This document shows, in pieces, positions 12,645 through 24,857 of a DNA stretch of 64,000 nucleotides (its first letter is position 1; every line of letters starts with the position of its first letter). Both the position numbers and the translations under genes were made by a program. The notes beneath the pieces are model-generated. The model was not told the DNA's origin. It saw only the letters and a list, made by a program, of their open reading frames with translations, and did not search any database. Source of the DNA: Stemphylium vesicarium (lineage: Eukaryota; Ascomycota; Dothideomycetes; Pleosporales; Pleosporaceae); NCBI GenBank assembly GCA_004380135.1, contig QXCR01000040.1, positions 1 through 64,000 on the forward strand, written 5' to 3'.

Positions 12645-14332
12645 ATGCCGCCTCACGGGGGCCGCTTTCCCGGCCACAATCTCGTTGGATCCAACCCATT
12701 CGCACACCTCTCGGGCCCATTACCACAGCAACAGCAACAACCGCTGCACCAACACCAGCAACAGCAGCAGCAGCAGAACATGCAACACCCAGGCTTCGGC
12801 GGGGGCAACCAGGCCCACAACCTGAACCACTTCGGCCAGCTACAAGGCGGCTTCCAGTCCAACGCAGCGCTAGGAGGTGGTTTGGGAGGCGCAGGTCTTG
12901 GAGCAGCAGCAACAATTGGTGGGGCAGGGGGAGGGACAGGACTCGATGGACATGAAGCGCGCATGCGATTTGCCCATGGCGCCCAGATACAAGAGAACGC
13001 CGCTCGCGGCCAGGATGGTGCAAAAGGCATTGCAGGGCAGCGGATACGGGAAGTGTGGCGGTCCAACTTGCACCAAGAGATGGACATGCTACGCTCGCTC
13101 ATCGACCAGTATCCTTACATCAGCATGGTCAGTAAACCATTTCCTTGCCCACCAGCCGGACTGCTCTTGTGAAAGAGCTTTGTCTGATGTGTGTCAAGTC
13201 TTGTACCAGTGGTGGTCTCACGACTCTTGTTGGGGTAGTCTCCATCCTACCTCTTCTCCTGAACTATGAAACATAATGCTCACTCTACAAACAGGACACC
13301 GAGTTCCCCGGTGTAGTCGCGCGACCCATCGGAGACTTTAATTCGAAAGCATCCTATCACTACCAAACAGTTCGCTGCAACGTCGACCTCTTGAAGATCA
13401 TCCAGCTCGGCGTCACCCTCTTCAACGTACAAGGCGACATCCCACCAACCCACCTCGACACCACCGACCTCAGCTACAAGCCAAAGTCAATGCAGCGATA
13501 TGCAAACAACATCATCATGTGCCCCTGCACATGGTCCTTCAACTTCCAGTTCTCCCTGGAAGACGACATGTACAACGAGGAGTCAATACAAATGCTCAAG
13601 AAGTCCGGTGCCGACTTTGAGAAACACAGGGAGCAGGGCATTGACCCACAGGAGTTTGGCTCGCTACTCACAACATCCGGCATGACGCTGTCAGAAGACG
13701 TCAACTGGATATCGTTCCATTCCGGCTACGACTTTGCATACATGCTGAAGATGCTGACGTCGAAACCGCTGCCAGAAGACGAGGACACATACCGCAAGCT
13801 CGTCAATGTCTTCTTCCCCAAACTCCTCGACGTCAAGTACCTCTGGCGGCATGCAAACAATCTCGTCAGGCGCGGCACCATTGGCTCCACGGCAACTAAC
13901 ATACTCAACAACCTCGGCACCAAGTCCGGCCTTCAGGATCTCGCCGATGAGCTCGGCTGCCAGCGCGTTGGCAACTCACATACTGCCGGCTCCGACGCCT
14001 GGTTAACAGGAGTAGTTTTCTGGGAGATGAAGAAAAAGATCTTTGACGGACAAGTCCCCGACGAGATGGGCGGCCACATGTGGGGACTTACCGGAGTCGG
14101 TGCGCCAGCAAGTGCAGCCGCTCAAGCTGCCGTAATCGCTGCACAGGGCGCATCACATGGCCTGACTGGCTTCCAACAAGGCGTCAACAACACTTTCTAC
14201 CCTGGAAACGCACGGCACGGCGTCGATGGACCCAGCACCCCTACCAACCACCCAGCTGGTCTCGCATCCAACACACCAGGGCCGTCGGGCATGATGACCC
14301 CAGGCGGATACGGCGGATACGGCAACAAGTAG
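12645..14332 (+). CDS. CAF1: CCR4-NOT deadenylase subunit CAF1/POP2
   Basis: Two exons (12645-13127 and 13295-14332) around a 167-nt GTCAGT..CAG intron encode 506 residues. The first 105 or so residues are Gln/Gly-rich and low complexity. The catalytic part starts at about 140 and carries the DEDD nuclease set: D162 and E164 in DTEFPG, D307 in FHSGYDFAY, and D395 preceded by H390 in HTAGSDAWLT. The C-terminus is Ala/Gly/Pro-rich. In the family this enzyme shortens mRNA poly(A) tails within CCR4-NOT in the cytoplasm. The intron falls exactly before the first catalytic Asp. The Gln-rich N-terminus is common in fungal Pop2 proteins. All four metal-binding residues are present, so it should be active. 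Confidence 0.93.
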
Positions 14333-14829
14333 AATGGTAGTCTACATGGTAGGAATTTCGGTCGGCGGGTCAAGGATCTTTTCCTTTAAGGGGTGGTGGG
14401 CTTGTAGACGTGTCTTTTTCTTTGAGGCTCATATATCCTCTTGGTCGGGCTCTGGTTGGGCGTGTAGGTTAGTTTAGAGAGAGGGCACATGTACGATACC
14501 CCGGGGTGAGTATTCTGTACATTTGGAGTTTTGTTTCTGGCATGCCTGAGGGTCATCTTTCGTATGAAAGCCTTCACCCCTATACCAAGCGAATAAGCAG
14601 CATTTTGTAATTCATTTTCTTCTTGTTGTTGGCATCAAGCGAAATGAAATGAAGCGACTTGCACATATACATATTCCTGTTCCATGCGTCGCCTGGTGGT
14701 TGTATTGAAGAAAACAAGTCAACATGCTCGCCAGACCGAGATTGACGTAATATTTTGCAGAATATATCTGACCAAAAGAGAAATGGGCAAAGGGAAAAAA
14801 AGCCGAAGTAGATTTGGTGTATCCTTCCT

Positions 14830-16219
14830 CTACATGTTGAATCTCGTCCTCTGCTTGTCCATGCGGCCCTTCCACTGCCACTCCTGGCCGCTCTTGAACT
14901 GGATCCCGCGATCTATTCTGCGGAGCTTGAGCGTCATCCTGGGTCTGCGAATATCTCGTTAGCAATCATTCCTCTATGAAGCAAATTCCAAACAAGAGTA
15001 GAGAAAAAAAAAAGAAAAAAGAAACGTACCCAATCTCCTGCATGCCCACTTTAACATCCTCAACCCCCGGAATCGGCTTGCCGTCATTCCCCAAAATCGG
15101 CTTCTCAGACTCGCGCTTATCACGGAAGACGTAGCGATGGCGTCGCACAAAGATGTAATCGCGCTGGTTATGCAGCGTAAGCACCTGTCTGCCCTCGAGC
15201 TCGGGTTGCGCGGGGAACAAGTTCTTGAACAGATGCGCAGTCAAAATACCAAGCGGGGTTTTGAACTGGTTAAGGATGAGTTCAGGGTAATGACCCGTGT
15301 CATTCGCGTGACGGGGCAACTTCTTGCCCTCAACCCAGTTGGACACGCTGAAGTGGAAGTGTGGTCCCTCGGGCAAAGTGACAATGTCGAGGCCGTCGGG
15401 CTTCTTCTCGTGCTCGGCTTGCATGAGGATGACGAGCGCCGTGTATCCGCGTGCGCTGGCGAAGCTGGCGATTTCCCGCACGGAGTACTTGTGTGCGTGT
15501 GCGTGCTGGGTGCGGCGGATGTAGGTGCTGTTGGGGAAGATGGAGGTCAGGATGTCGGCTTCCTTGTGCAGGGACGAGTTTATGCTGGTTGTAACGAGGA
15601 TCTTGGGGTCTTCGGTTGTGGGGTTGAATATGGCGGGGAACTTTTGCTTGAGGAATTCGGGGGAGAGCTCGAGGTTCGTTGCGCTCGATGTTGCGCCGGG
15701 GCTCGAGGCGCGGTTTGTGGGCTTCGAAGAGGCGCCGTCCGAGGCGAGGTCTGAGTCGTCCGAGTCCAGCTCAGACTCGGAGTCGTCGAGCATGCTGTCT
15801 GCATCTTCGTCTTCCTCGTCGTCGCTCTCGTCTTCGTTCATGGCTTCGTCCCGTTTCTTCAACTTCGCGAGCATACCTTCCTCTTCGCCGTCTTCACCAT
15901 CCTTGGCATTCTTCTCTGCTTCTTCTTGTTCAACCTTTCTCCGCTTTGCCAGTCTCTCCACGTCTATGGCCCATCCTAGCGCATCCTCTTCGTCGCCGAC
16001 TGGCTCGTCCCACACTCGCTTGCCATCGATGGTCGCAGGCTTGTTGTTTGCCAGGCGCTCTTCGCGCAATGCTGGGTTCTTGTCTTCTTCGCGCTTGCGA
16101 CGGAGCCTGTTGTCTCGCTTTTCCGATTCGCGCGCCTTTTTGATGGAGAGATGGGCGGCCTGGCGGCGGAGTTTGTTCTTGGGCTTGAAGCCAGAGGCGA
16201 TGTTCTTTGGGGCTGTCAT
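14830..16219 (-). CDS. RPF1: Ribosome production factor 1, Brix domain protein
   Basis: Exons 16219-15030 and 14944-14830, with an 85-nt GTACGT..CAG intron, give 434 residues. The N-terminus (MTAPKNIASGFKPKNKLRRQ) is basic. It is followed by a Lys/Arg/Glu-rich segment and a long acidic stretch at about residues 100-165. The Brix domain runs from about 190 to the end (TSINSSLHKEADILTSIFPN, GPHFHFSVSNW, HNQRDYIFVRRHRYVF). Splicing restores GPRMTLKLRRIDRGIQF, the conserved C-terminal sigma70-like motif. In yeast Rpf1 acts in the nucleolus in 60S pre-ribosome and ITS processing. It is divergent from the glycyl-tRNA synthetase gene, 270 bp between start codons, which suggests a shared growth-regulated promoter (inference). 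Confidence 0.93.
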
Positions 16220-16489
16220 TCTTTATTCGGAATACAGTTCTCTGCGCTCGCTGGGTGGATTCGGAGGTCCGCAAGTCGTCGTCGCGCAGCCGGCAAGCCT
16301 TCACAACTTTTCTGTGGGGCAGCGGCCTATGCTTTTACCGTAATCTTGGCGCGTCACACATCGGCAGCATATCCAAATGCTGATGCTGCTCCAGTATGAA
16401 ACGCGAGACTTGTAGGCCCGTCTGTAAATATTTTGATTACCATTCGCTCGCTAATCTTCTCTTGTGTGATACAAGAGGATTCTTAATAT
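16220..16489. promoter_or_regulatory. Short divergent promoter RPF1/GRS1
   Basis: 270 bp separate the start codons of two translation-related genes on opposite strands. The spacing is short enough that both transcripts probably share elements. No single motif is assigned. Confidence 0.5.
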
Positions 16490-18783
16490 ATGCGCTGCCT
16501 CCAGGCTTTACTGCGCGTCCCCCAATCTGCTTCGCGGCTTTCTTTACGTAGACCCGTCCAATATCGTGCCCCACCTCCGCCGACTCATCCCACCAAGCAC
16601 TTCTCGTCCACACCACCACACTTCAGGTACCAGAAGCCACAGCGCAAGAAGCCTGCCATGCCTAGTGACACTACCACGTACAAGGGCAAGCCCTTTGAGC
16701 GCACTGCTTTCGAGCAGCTCATGAAGGTATGAGGGCTGTTCAAGACGACAAGTCATGTATGCTCACCACACCAATTCTAGCACAAATACTTCTATGCGCC
16801 CTCTTTCGACATTTACGGCGGTGTCGCCGGTCTCTACGATTACGGCCCTCCCGGTTCCGCCCTCACCGATAATATTGTCGACATATGGCGCGAGCACTTT
16901 GTGCTGGAGGAGGACATGCTCAAGGTCGACCCCACCATCCTCACCACACACGAGGTTCTCAAGACATCCGGTCACGTGGACAAGTTCGCAGACTGGATGT
17001 GCAAGGACCCCAAGACGGGCGAGATCTTCCGAGCTGACCACTTGGTCGAGGAGGTGCTCGAGGCCAGACTGAAGGGCGACAAGGAGGCTCGCGGCCAAAA
17101 GGTTGAGGCCGAGGAGGAGGACCCCAAGAAGAAAAAGAAGAAGGTCAAGAACATTGCTGCTGTCAAGCTTGAGGATTCCATGGTTCAGGAGATTGAAGAG
17201 GTGCTGGCCAAGATTGACAACTACAACGGCGAGGAGCTGGGTCTTTTGATGAAGAAGTACGACATCAAGAACCCCGCCACCAATGGCGAACTCCTGCCAC
17301 CAGTTGCCTTCAACCTCATGTTCCAGACCTCCATCGGCCCCTCTTCGAACCTGCCCGCCTACCTACGCCCAGAAACCGCCCAGGGTCAATTCGTAAACTT
17401 CCAGAAGTTGCTCGACCACAACATGCAGCAAATGCCCTTCGCGTCCGCGTCCATTGGCAAGTCCTTCCGTAACGAGATCTCTCCTCGCCAGGGTCTGCTA
17501 CGTGTGCGCGAGTTCCTGATGGCCGAGATTGAGCACTTTGTCGACCCCGAGGGCGGCAAGAAGCACCCGCGCTTCGACGAGGTCAAGGACGTTGAGCTTG
17601 AGCTTCTCAACCGCGACGTTCAACTCTCTGGAAAGACTACCGTCGAGACCACAAAGATTGGCAAGGCTGTCGAGACTGGCTTGGTAGACAACGAGACACT
17701 CGGTTACTTCCTGGCTCGCATCCAGCTTTTCCTCCTCAAGATTGGTGTCGACCCTAAGAAGATCCGATTCAGGCAACACATGGCCAATGAGATGGCCCAT
17801 TACGCCGCAGACTGCTGGGACGCCGAGCTGCTCACATCGTATGGCTGGATTGAGTGTGTTGGATGCGCCGACCGAAGCGCATACGATCTCTCCGTACACA
17901 TGAAAAAGACTGGTGCGCCCCTGATTGTCCGCGAGACAAGGAAGGAGCCATTGAAGGTCGAGGAGTGGCAGTGCGACATTGACAAGAAGAAGTTTGGCCC
18001 CAAGTTCAAGAAAGACGGCAAGACTGTAGAAGCCGCCATCGATGCGCTATCGCAAGATCTGCGTGAGAAGCTATCACTCGACTTGGAGAAGGAGGGCAAG
18101 ATTGTCATCGACGTCCCTGAAGTTGGCGATGGCAAGGTCGAAGTACCAAAGGAGCTCATCACCATCGAGAAGCGCACCAGGGTAGAGACCATGCGGGAAT
18201 ACACACCAAACGTCATTGAGCCTTCATTTGGTATCGGCCGCATCTTCTATGTAAGTACCTTGTTTCTGGCAGATGATGTAACGCACTAACCCACTCAGGC
18301 TCTATGCGAGCATGTCTTCTGGACTCGCGAACAGGACGAAGCCCGTGCCGTTCTTTCCTTCCCACCAGCTGTTGCGCCAACAAAGGTGCTCATCGTTCCG
18401 CTCAGCTCAAATCCCGACTTTGATCCTTTCGTAAAGAAGCTCAAGGACAGGCTACGAAAGCTTGGTATCTCCAACCGTGTTGATGCTTCAGGTGCCTCAA
18501 TTGGCAAGCGTTACGCAGTAAGTCATACAATCCCACTAGCATTGAGACACGATTTTAACTTCTCCAGCGTAACGATGAGCTTGGTACCCCTCTCGGTATC
18601 ACCATCGACTTCCAATCCGTCAAGGACAATACTTTCACACTTCGCGACCGAGACACCACAGAGCAGGTCCGCTCCAGCTTAGATGAGATCGCCAAGGCTA
18701 TCGCCAACATTGTAAAGGGTGAGGAGCAGTGGTCAGATGTCGCTAAGCGACTACCCAAGTTCGAGGGTCAAGAGGTAGAGTAA
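16490..18783 (+). CDS. GRS1: Glycyl-tRNA synthetase, probably cytosolic and mitochondrial
   Basis: Four exons (16490-16726, 16781-18250, 18299-18517, 18568-18783) with introns of 54, 48 and 50 nt encode up to 713 residues. Class II motifs are present: motif 2 region RNEISPRQGLLRVREF, motif 3 EPSFGIGR, and a C-terminal anticodon-binding domain (VLIVPLSSNPDFDPF). A Lys-rich insertion (DPKKKKKKVKN) is typical of eukaryotic GlyRS. Residues 1-56 are Arg/Ser-rich without acidic residues, like a mitochondrial targeting peptide. A second in-frame ATG at 16658 (MPSDTTTYKGK) would give the cytosolic form. Both starts lie in exon 1. Dual use is inference from the layout and from yeast GRS1, which makes both forms from one gene. 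Confidence 0.93.
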
Positions 18784-20596
18784 GAGCTGCATTGGATGTT
18801 TTATCTACGGGCTCTTATTCCTTCGAGACGCAATGTAATACCCGCTAGACGAGGTTCTTAGTTTCGCTTGCACGTACGAGAATCTGAAAGCTGAAGAAGT
18901 AAGCAAAGATTGCATGGTTCAGATGTAATTGCGAACCTCGGTTGACTGAGCGTATATCGGTTTACTAGGCCAAGTAGGTGCCTTCGTGATGCACTCGCTC
19001 TGTATTGTCATCTGCTCTTTTCTCTAACGACGTGATATACCTAATACCCGCGCCGCAAACATACAGCTCTCCCTATTTCATGCAATCCTTCTCAGTCTCA
19101 CTTGTCGAAAACTGCTTGTATCCACATACTTTCCCGTGTTTTATATGCACCAATGCAGCACAAGCAGATATCCACAGCAAGAAGAAAATACAGGACCGAT
19201 TGCCTCACTCTTTCTTACTCCCGGTAATCCGGGTCATCCGGCACATCTGTTAAGCGCTTGGTCCTGCGAGTTCAATATCTGGCAGAATTGGCCGATTCGG
19301 GGTCTGGCTGCGTCGATCCTTTTCCTCAAGCGGTTCTTTGAAGTTTATCAGTGCCCCCAAGCATCTCTAGGACGAGCTAATGCGTATGCAGGGGTAGTAA
19401 ATAGGGAAACATTTCTCGAATTACAGAGGACAGTCCGGTGATCCACACATATCTGTCAACCTCGGTGATGACCCGGGCTTCTGGGCTTTCCATCCCCCGG
19501 TGTACCGGACGGGCATCCGATGCATGTCCCAGGATCAGATGCAGCTGGCAATGAGTCAGTTCCGTGGAGCCTGAACGTTCAGCGTCTCAGGGTATAATAG
19601 CGATCTACAATGCTTCCGGAGATAGTTTTCGCTCAGATTCGGCAGATCACGATGGCGAGCGTACATGCAAACAGCACCCAGTCTCTTGTGACGCCAAAGA
19701 CTGTGAAATTCATCGTTTCCGACACTCTGGGACGACGATCGGCTGGAAATCCCACGCGGCTAAACCGTGTGGCTCCGACGGCGTAGCCATGCTGTCGGAG
19801 CCACTGAACATACCCCGCGCCAAAATCGATGTCGAGTCTAAAGCCCCTCCTAGGACCCTTGGACTTCTGCTCACTTCCGTATAATCAACATAGGCCCGCT
19901 TCACTTCTAATGCCGACACGGAGCTATTGCCCTTTCCCTTGATGGTACTGCACGCCCACGGCAGGGGACTAGGTGACTCCTACACCCACTAACACCTGCG
20001 AACACGTAGCACGGAGCTTGCACTGTAACGTCACGATGGACACGTTCATGCCGTCAGAGGATCCTCCTGGTCTAATGCTTGTTTCCGTCAATCGTGTCGC
20101 CAGGAGGCTGAGCAGTGGCGGCTTCTATCGTCTGACGCTGGAATGCTGTAATTGAGTTTTGTCAGGTCAAAGTGGTCAGCAGCCAGCATGCAGCAGGGTA
20201 CACATGGCGTCCACCATCGATCTTGATCGCGTTCTCACAGGTGCACCTTCGACACCGACTGTGGTGCTGGTGTACCGGCGATTATCGCGTCAACCCCGGC
20301 GCGACCCGTACTACCACACTCACCAAGCTACTAGTCGTGGACTTGCTTCCTACGCTTGGAGTCTAACACTCTCTGTAAGCCCCATATACCCAGGTTCCAT
20401 GCGCGCCCCTCAACATCCAGCGACCATCGCTTAACATGCGCAACGTCAAGCATTAGCACCAGTCTTTTTAGAGCGGTGCGATCGCTACGCGTATGAAAAG
20501 ACGTCGTAATCTGCTTCTTCAATCACGCAATCCTCCCCGCTAGACTTGCTTAACACGAATTTGCTAGGCCATCTGGAAGGGCGGCTTTCCGAGACC
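18784..20596. other. Intergenic, no gene seen
   Basis: 1.8 kb containing the GRS1 3' flank and the promoter of the LaeA-like gene. Short open frames lack motifs or splice support. No RNA gene or repeat was recognised. Confidence 0.5.
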
Positions 20597-22020
20597 ATGG
20601 ACGAGGGACCGCCACCACCCGAAGATGTGGTTGCCCCTCACACAGGCGCTCCACTCAAACGCCCACGAGCTGACTCGGAAAGCTCAGCGTCGATCGAGTC
20701 AAAGTATGTCCATGTTTATTCTCACATTGTTGTACCCATCATTTCTGCTTTACAAGTCCAAGTAACTAAAGGCCTCCGCCTAGTAGACACCATACGCACA
20801 ACACAGAGAGCACAGCTAACCAGCATAGTCGCTCTGTTCGCACCCTTGCTTCTGATGACCTGGAGTATACACAAGAAAATGGTCGGACGTACGGCAATGA
20901 AACGTACTACCTGCCATGCATCTATAAACCGAACAACGACTTTAGAGAGCAAGATCGCCTATCTTTACAACACGAGATATTCGTTCGGGCGCTCCAGGGG
21001 AAATTAACAACTACAAAACTACTACCGTCCACACGGCGAATCCTCGATCTGGGCACAGGGCCAGGCCATTGGGCCGTCGCCATGGCCCAACAATACCCCC
21101 ATGCAGAAGTAGTCGGAATCGACATGACAGAATGGGACATTGACACCACCGAAGCCACGCTCGGCGATGCTAGGGTGACATGGGAACTCGACGATCTAGA
21201 CGTTTGGAGCCAAGAAATCAACGTCGAAGATCTCGTCAAGAAGCTTGCAGACATCGACCTAGCCACCACGATGAAGCACCGGAACCCGATTGCACAACCG
21301 AGAAGAGCAAGGCCCGAAGCTGCACTCAGCGATACGGGGAGCCAATCGACTCTCTCAGAGGAATCCCTGACCATGGAACTCAACACGCTTACACCGCGAC
21401 CAGAACCCGGGTGGCACTTCAGCGACGCCTTCGAACTCATCCACCTGCGGAACATGAAGGGTAGTTTCACCCACTGGGAAGAAGTCTACGCAGAAATCTA
21501 CAAGAGTCTCTCGCCAGGCGGATGGATCGAGCTGGCTGATTGGGACCTCGGCCAAGTACCCTCCGGACACGAAGACGCCACCACACCCACAAGCATCCCC
21601 ATGCCCACTCTCCGCAGACTCTACGCCGCCTTCATGGAAGCGTCGTTCAAGTCTGGACGGCCGCTCGGCCTCTTCTACATGCATCATAGCTACCTGGAAG
21701 AAGCGGGGTTTGAAGATATACAAACGACGCATGTTAATGTTCCTGTTGGCCAGTGGGCTGACACAGAGGCGCAGAGGTCTCTCGGCAAGATGATGTTTGT
21801 GCTGGGTATGGAGCTGTTTGAGCCGGTTTGCCTCCGCCTGTTGACGCAGTGGGGAAGTAGGAGTAGGGTGTGGACGGCGGAGGAGCTGAGGGTTGATGTG
21901 CAGGTCGCGCAGCAAGAGATTAAGGAGTATGTTGAGCGGGCTGAACGGGGGGAGGTCGAAGGTTGGTGTGCGAGCTTTAAGTGGGTTACGGCGAGGAAGA
22001 GTTGGCATGCTGGGAGGTGA
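20597..22020 (+). CDS. LaeA-like SAM-dependent methyltransferase
   Basis: Two exons (20597-20703 and 20829-22020) with a 125-nt GTATGT..TAG intron give 432 residues. The join restores RSVRTLASDDLEYTQENGR, the usual entry into this family, followed by REQDRLSLQHEIF. Motif I is ILDLGTGPGH (residues 107-116), then VVGIDMT, and later FELIHLRNMKGSF and LSPGGWIEL. An insertion of about 60 residues, polar and Ser/Glu-rich, sits between motif I and the motif II/III region. LaeA proteins are global regulators of secondary metabolism, but this broad family also includes many enzymes of unknown substrate, so a regulatory role is not assured. It lies upstream of an SDR on the same strand. Confidence 0.85.
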
Positions 22021-22440
22021 GGCGTGCTGGGATTGGGGGTGACCTGTGTTTTTGCATCCGGTGGTGTTGGCGGTATTGTGAATTGATAGCTTCGATAATT
22101 GATAATGAGTGGATTGCGTGGACCTCGCTGCTTCCTCGATCCGACGTGCTCTTCGTTTGTGTGATCTGCACTGCTTGTTCATGGGCAGGTCTTTTACATT
22201 GCCGTCTCTGTATACAATCTCTTCTGACCGTTAGACGAAGGAGTTTCGCTAGAGGAAAGTAATAGAGGAGGGCCTTGGAAGCCTCACTCGGCAAACAAAC
22301 CCAAAAGTATGCATGCGCCTCCATTAGGAAGGCAAGAGCGCACAGCTTCGGGAAGCGGAGCCGTAGCGACATCATATAACATAGAAATCATCAGCATCGC
22401 AACTTGATGTACAAATTTCGGATCCGAGGCTCACGCCACA
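22021..22440. other. Intergenic between methyltransferase and SDR
   Basis: 420 bp holding the methyltransferase 3' flank and the SDR promoter. Nothing else was recognised. Confidence 0.5.
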
Positions 22441-23376
22441 ATGTCCGCAGACTTGTCCGCCAACGCGCTCTTCAACGTCAACGGCATGGTAGCCGTCATC
22501 ACAGGAGGCGGATCAGGTACAACACAGTCGAACCCAAACCCCCAAACTTACCGCTGAAAACACACAGGTATCGGTCTAATGATGACAAAAGCCCTCGCCG
22601 CAAACGGCGCAAAACGCATCTACATCGTCGGCCGTCGAGAAGACGTACTGCGTTCAGCAGCCGCCAGCATCAACCCATCCATCGTCATCCCCCTTGTGGG
22701 CGACATAACCTCGCTCCCCTCACTCCTTGAAATGGCAAAAAGAGTCTCGGCAGAAACAAGCTACATAAACCTGCTCATCGCAAACGCTGGCATAATGGGC
22801 CCAAAACCCCTCAAACCAGCCACAGACGCACCCCCTCCCTCGCTTGCAGACTACACAGCGCACGCGCTTCGAACGCCCATGGCGGAGTTCACGCATACGT
22901 ACGCGGTTAACGCGACGGGCGTGTATTATACGTGTCTTGCGTTCCTCGAGCTACTCGCAGTTGGAAACACGCAATCTACAACACCAGCATTGCCGCGCTC
23001 CCAAATCATCGCAACGTCAAGTATCGCCGGATTCTCGCGTCTACCAGGCGCATCCTTTGCGTACAACAGCAGTAAAGCAGCCGTCACGCATATGATGAAG
23101 TTGCTGTCGACAGCGCTGGCGCCGTATGATATCCGGTGTAATGTGCTTGCGCCAGGGGTGTTTGCGTCGGAGCTTACGAAAGGGATTGTGGCGGGTTTGG
23201 ATCCGAGGGGTAGTGGGGATGTGGATAAGGCGGTTGTGCCTGCGGGGCGGTTGGGGAACGAAGAGGATATTGGAGGGGCTGTGCTGTGGATGGTGAGCCG
23301 GGCTGGGGGCTATTTGAATGGAAGTGTAGTTGTGGTTGATGGGGGGAGATTGGGGGTTTTGGCTTCGTCGTACTGA
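22441..23376 (+). CDS. Short-chain dehydrogenase/reductase
   Basis: Exons 22441-22516 and 22568-23376 with a 51-nt intron encode 294 residues. The intron splits the nucleotide-binding motif; splicing gives TGGGSGIG (21-28). Other classical SDR marks are ANAG (97-100), the catalytic Ser in TSSIAGF (about 177), and the YNSSK site with Y191 and K195. The C-terminus GGYLNGSVVVVDGGRLG is the usual SDR ending, with no membrane or targeting signal. It is a cytosolic NAD(P)-dependent oxidoreductase with unknown substrate. It is tandem with the LaeA-like gene 420 bp upstream. Confidence 0.9.
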
Positions 23377-23729
23377 GGGGGTGGGACTGTTTTGTGGTTG
23401 TTTAGTATGGTGAGTGTCAATCTTTGAGTGCGTTTATGCTCTCTTCATCCATCTAGGGCTGTACAAATGATTGTAGTTTTCCTAGAAAAGGGGGGCCACT
23501 GATACAATTCTTTGTTGAGATGGATTGGACAGGTGCAAGACACGCTGGGTGACGCAACGTGCAAGCCCCAAACCGCACACTAAGACACGCGCGCGCGCGC
23601 CGTGCCGTGGCGTGCCCCATCCCTGCACCTTTTGCGGAGTTGAAGCCACACCTCCGAAAGGGCCAACGAGTCCCTCGTCCTTTTCTACAACCACGCAATG
23701 TGCACGTGCTGATATACTCACACGCGATT
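23377..23729. other. Intergenic with (GC)n run
   Basis: 353 bp between the SDR and the phosphatase gene. It includes a 13-bp alternating G/C run at 23588-23600. No gene was seen. Confidence 0.5.
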
Positions 23730-24857
23730 ATGCCTGCTCAACCACACAGGCTCAATTCCAATGATCTGCTCAATAAACCGGGGTTCCTCGGCGCAGCAGC
23801 GCGGTTCTGGCAGGTATGCAAGCAGCTGAGCTCTAAGAAGCGTTGTCTCCCATGTGTATAGAATGCATTTAGCTAATGGTGACTTGACGATGATTAGCGC
23901 TCCTATGCTTCGGATTATGTAGGCATAGCGATTTTAGTGTGCGGGTTCATACTGGTACGTATACACCAGTCCAGAGTTTCCCCTCAAAAGAAAGAGAGAG
24001 CAATACAAGTCATACGCAAAGAACCCCCAAGACTAACAATCCAGGCACAGATACAATTCCTCGCCGAACCATTCCACCGCATGTTCTTCCTCGACAACCT
24101 ATCCATCAACTACCCCCATGCCGAGCACGAGCGCGTCCCCGTATCCTGGCTCTTCATCTACGCAGGCGCCGTTCCCCTCGGCACCCTCGTCGCCTGGGCC
24201 CTCGTGCTCCGCCCGGGGACACACAAAGCGCACGTCACGATCCTGGGGTGGTTCATCAGCATGATCCTAACGAGTTTTATCACCGATGTAATCAAGAACG
24301 CCGTCGGACGCCCCCGCCCCGATCTCATCGCGAGATGTAAACCCGCGCCAGGGACACCAGCACACCAGCTTGTTACGTTTGAAGTCTGCACCGAGACGGA
24401 TCACCACGTGCTGCATGACGGGTGGCGCAGTTTCCCGAGCGGACATTCTAGTTTCGCGTTCAGCGGTTTGGGGTACCTGGCCCTCTTCATCGCCGGCCAA
24501 TGCCACGTCTACCGCCCCCGCGCGGATCTCGCTCGCGTGCTGCTTGCTCTCGCGCCCCTGTTGGGCGCCGCGCTTATTGCCATTTCCCGCTGCGAAGACT
24601 ACAGGCATGATGTTTATGACGTTAGTGTGGGCTCTGTGCTGGGTATGGCGGTCGCGCATTATACCTACAGGAGGTATTATCCTGCGCTGAGGAATAGGCA
24701 GTGTGATGTCCCGTTTCCTAACCCAGCGGATGAAAAGGGGTGGGGGAAGATTAAGGGCGATGAGGAGAGTTTGAGGGAGGCGCAGGAGTTTGAGCTTAGT
24801 GATTTGGAGGATGGGGCTGGGGAGGAGGCGAGGCCGCTGAATGTGGGGAGGAGATAG
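23730..24857 (+). CDS. PAP2-family lipid phosphate phosphatase
   Basis: Three exons (23730-23813, 23898-23954, 24045-24857) with GT..AG introns of 84 and 90 nt encode 317 residues. All joins are phase 0 and rebuild the N-terminal FWQ-RSYASDYVGIAILV membrane segment and QFLAEPFHRMFFLDN. The three catalytic PAP2 motifs are complete: K131 to RPRP139, PSGH at 178-181, and S228R229 with H235 and D239. About six membrane segments are predicted, with a short acidic C-terminal tail. The family (yeast Dpp1/Lpp1) removes phosphate from phosphatidic acid or diacylglycerol pyrophosphate in internal membranes. The exact substrate is not readable from sequence. Confidence 0.92.

Noticed and set aside
15525..16343. 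272-codon plus-strand frame rich in Ser
   Set aside because: It is antisense to the RPF1 exon; the Ser runs mirror the acidic GAN/GAY codons of RPF1. RPF1 has clear Brix motifs and splice sites.
21355..22182. 275-codon minus-strand frame
   Set aside because: It is antisense to the LaeA-like methyltransferase coding exon and carries no motif.
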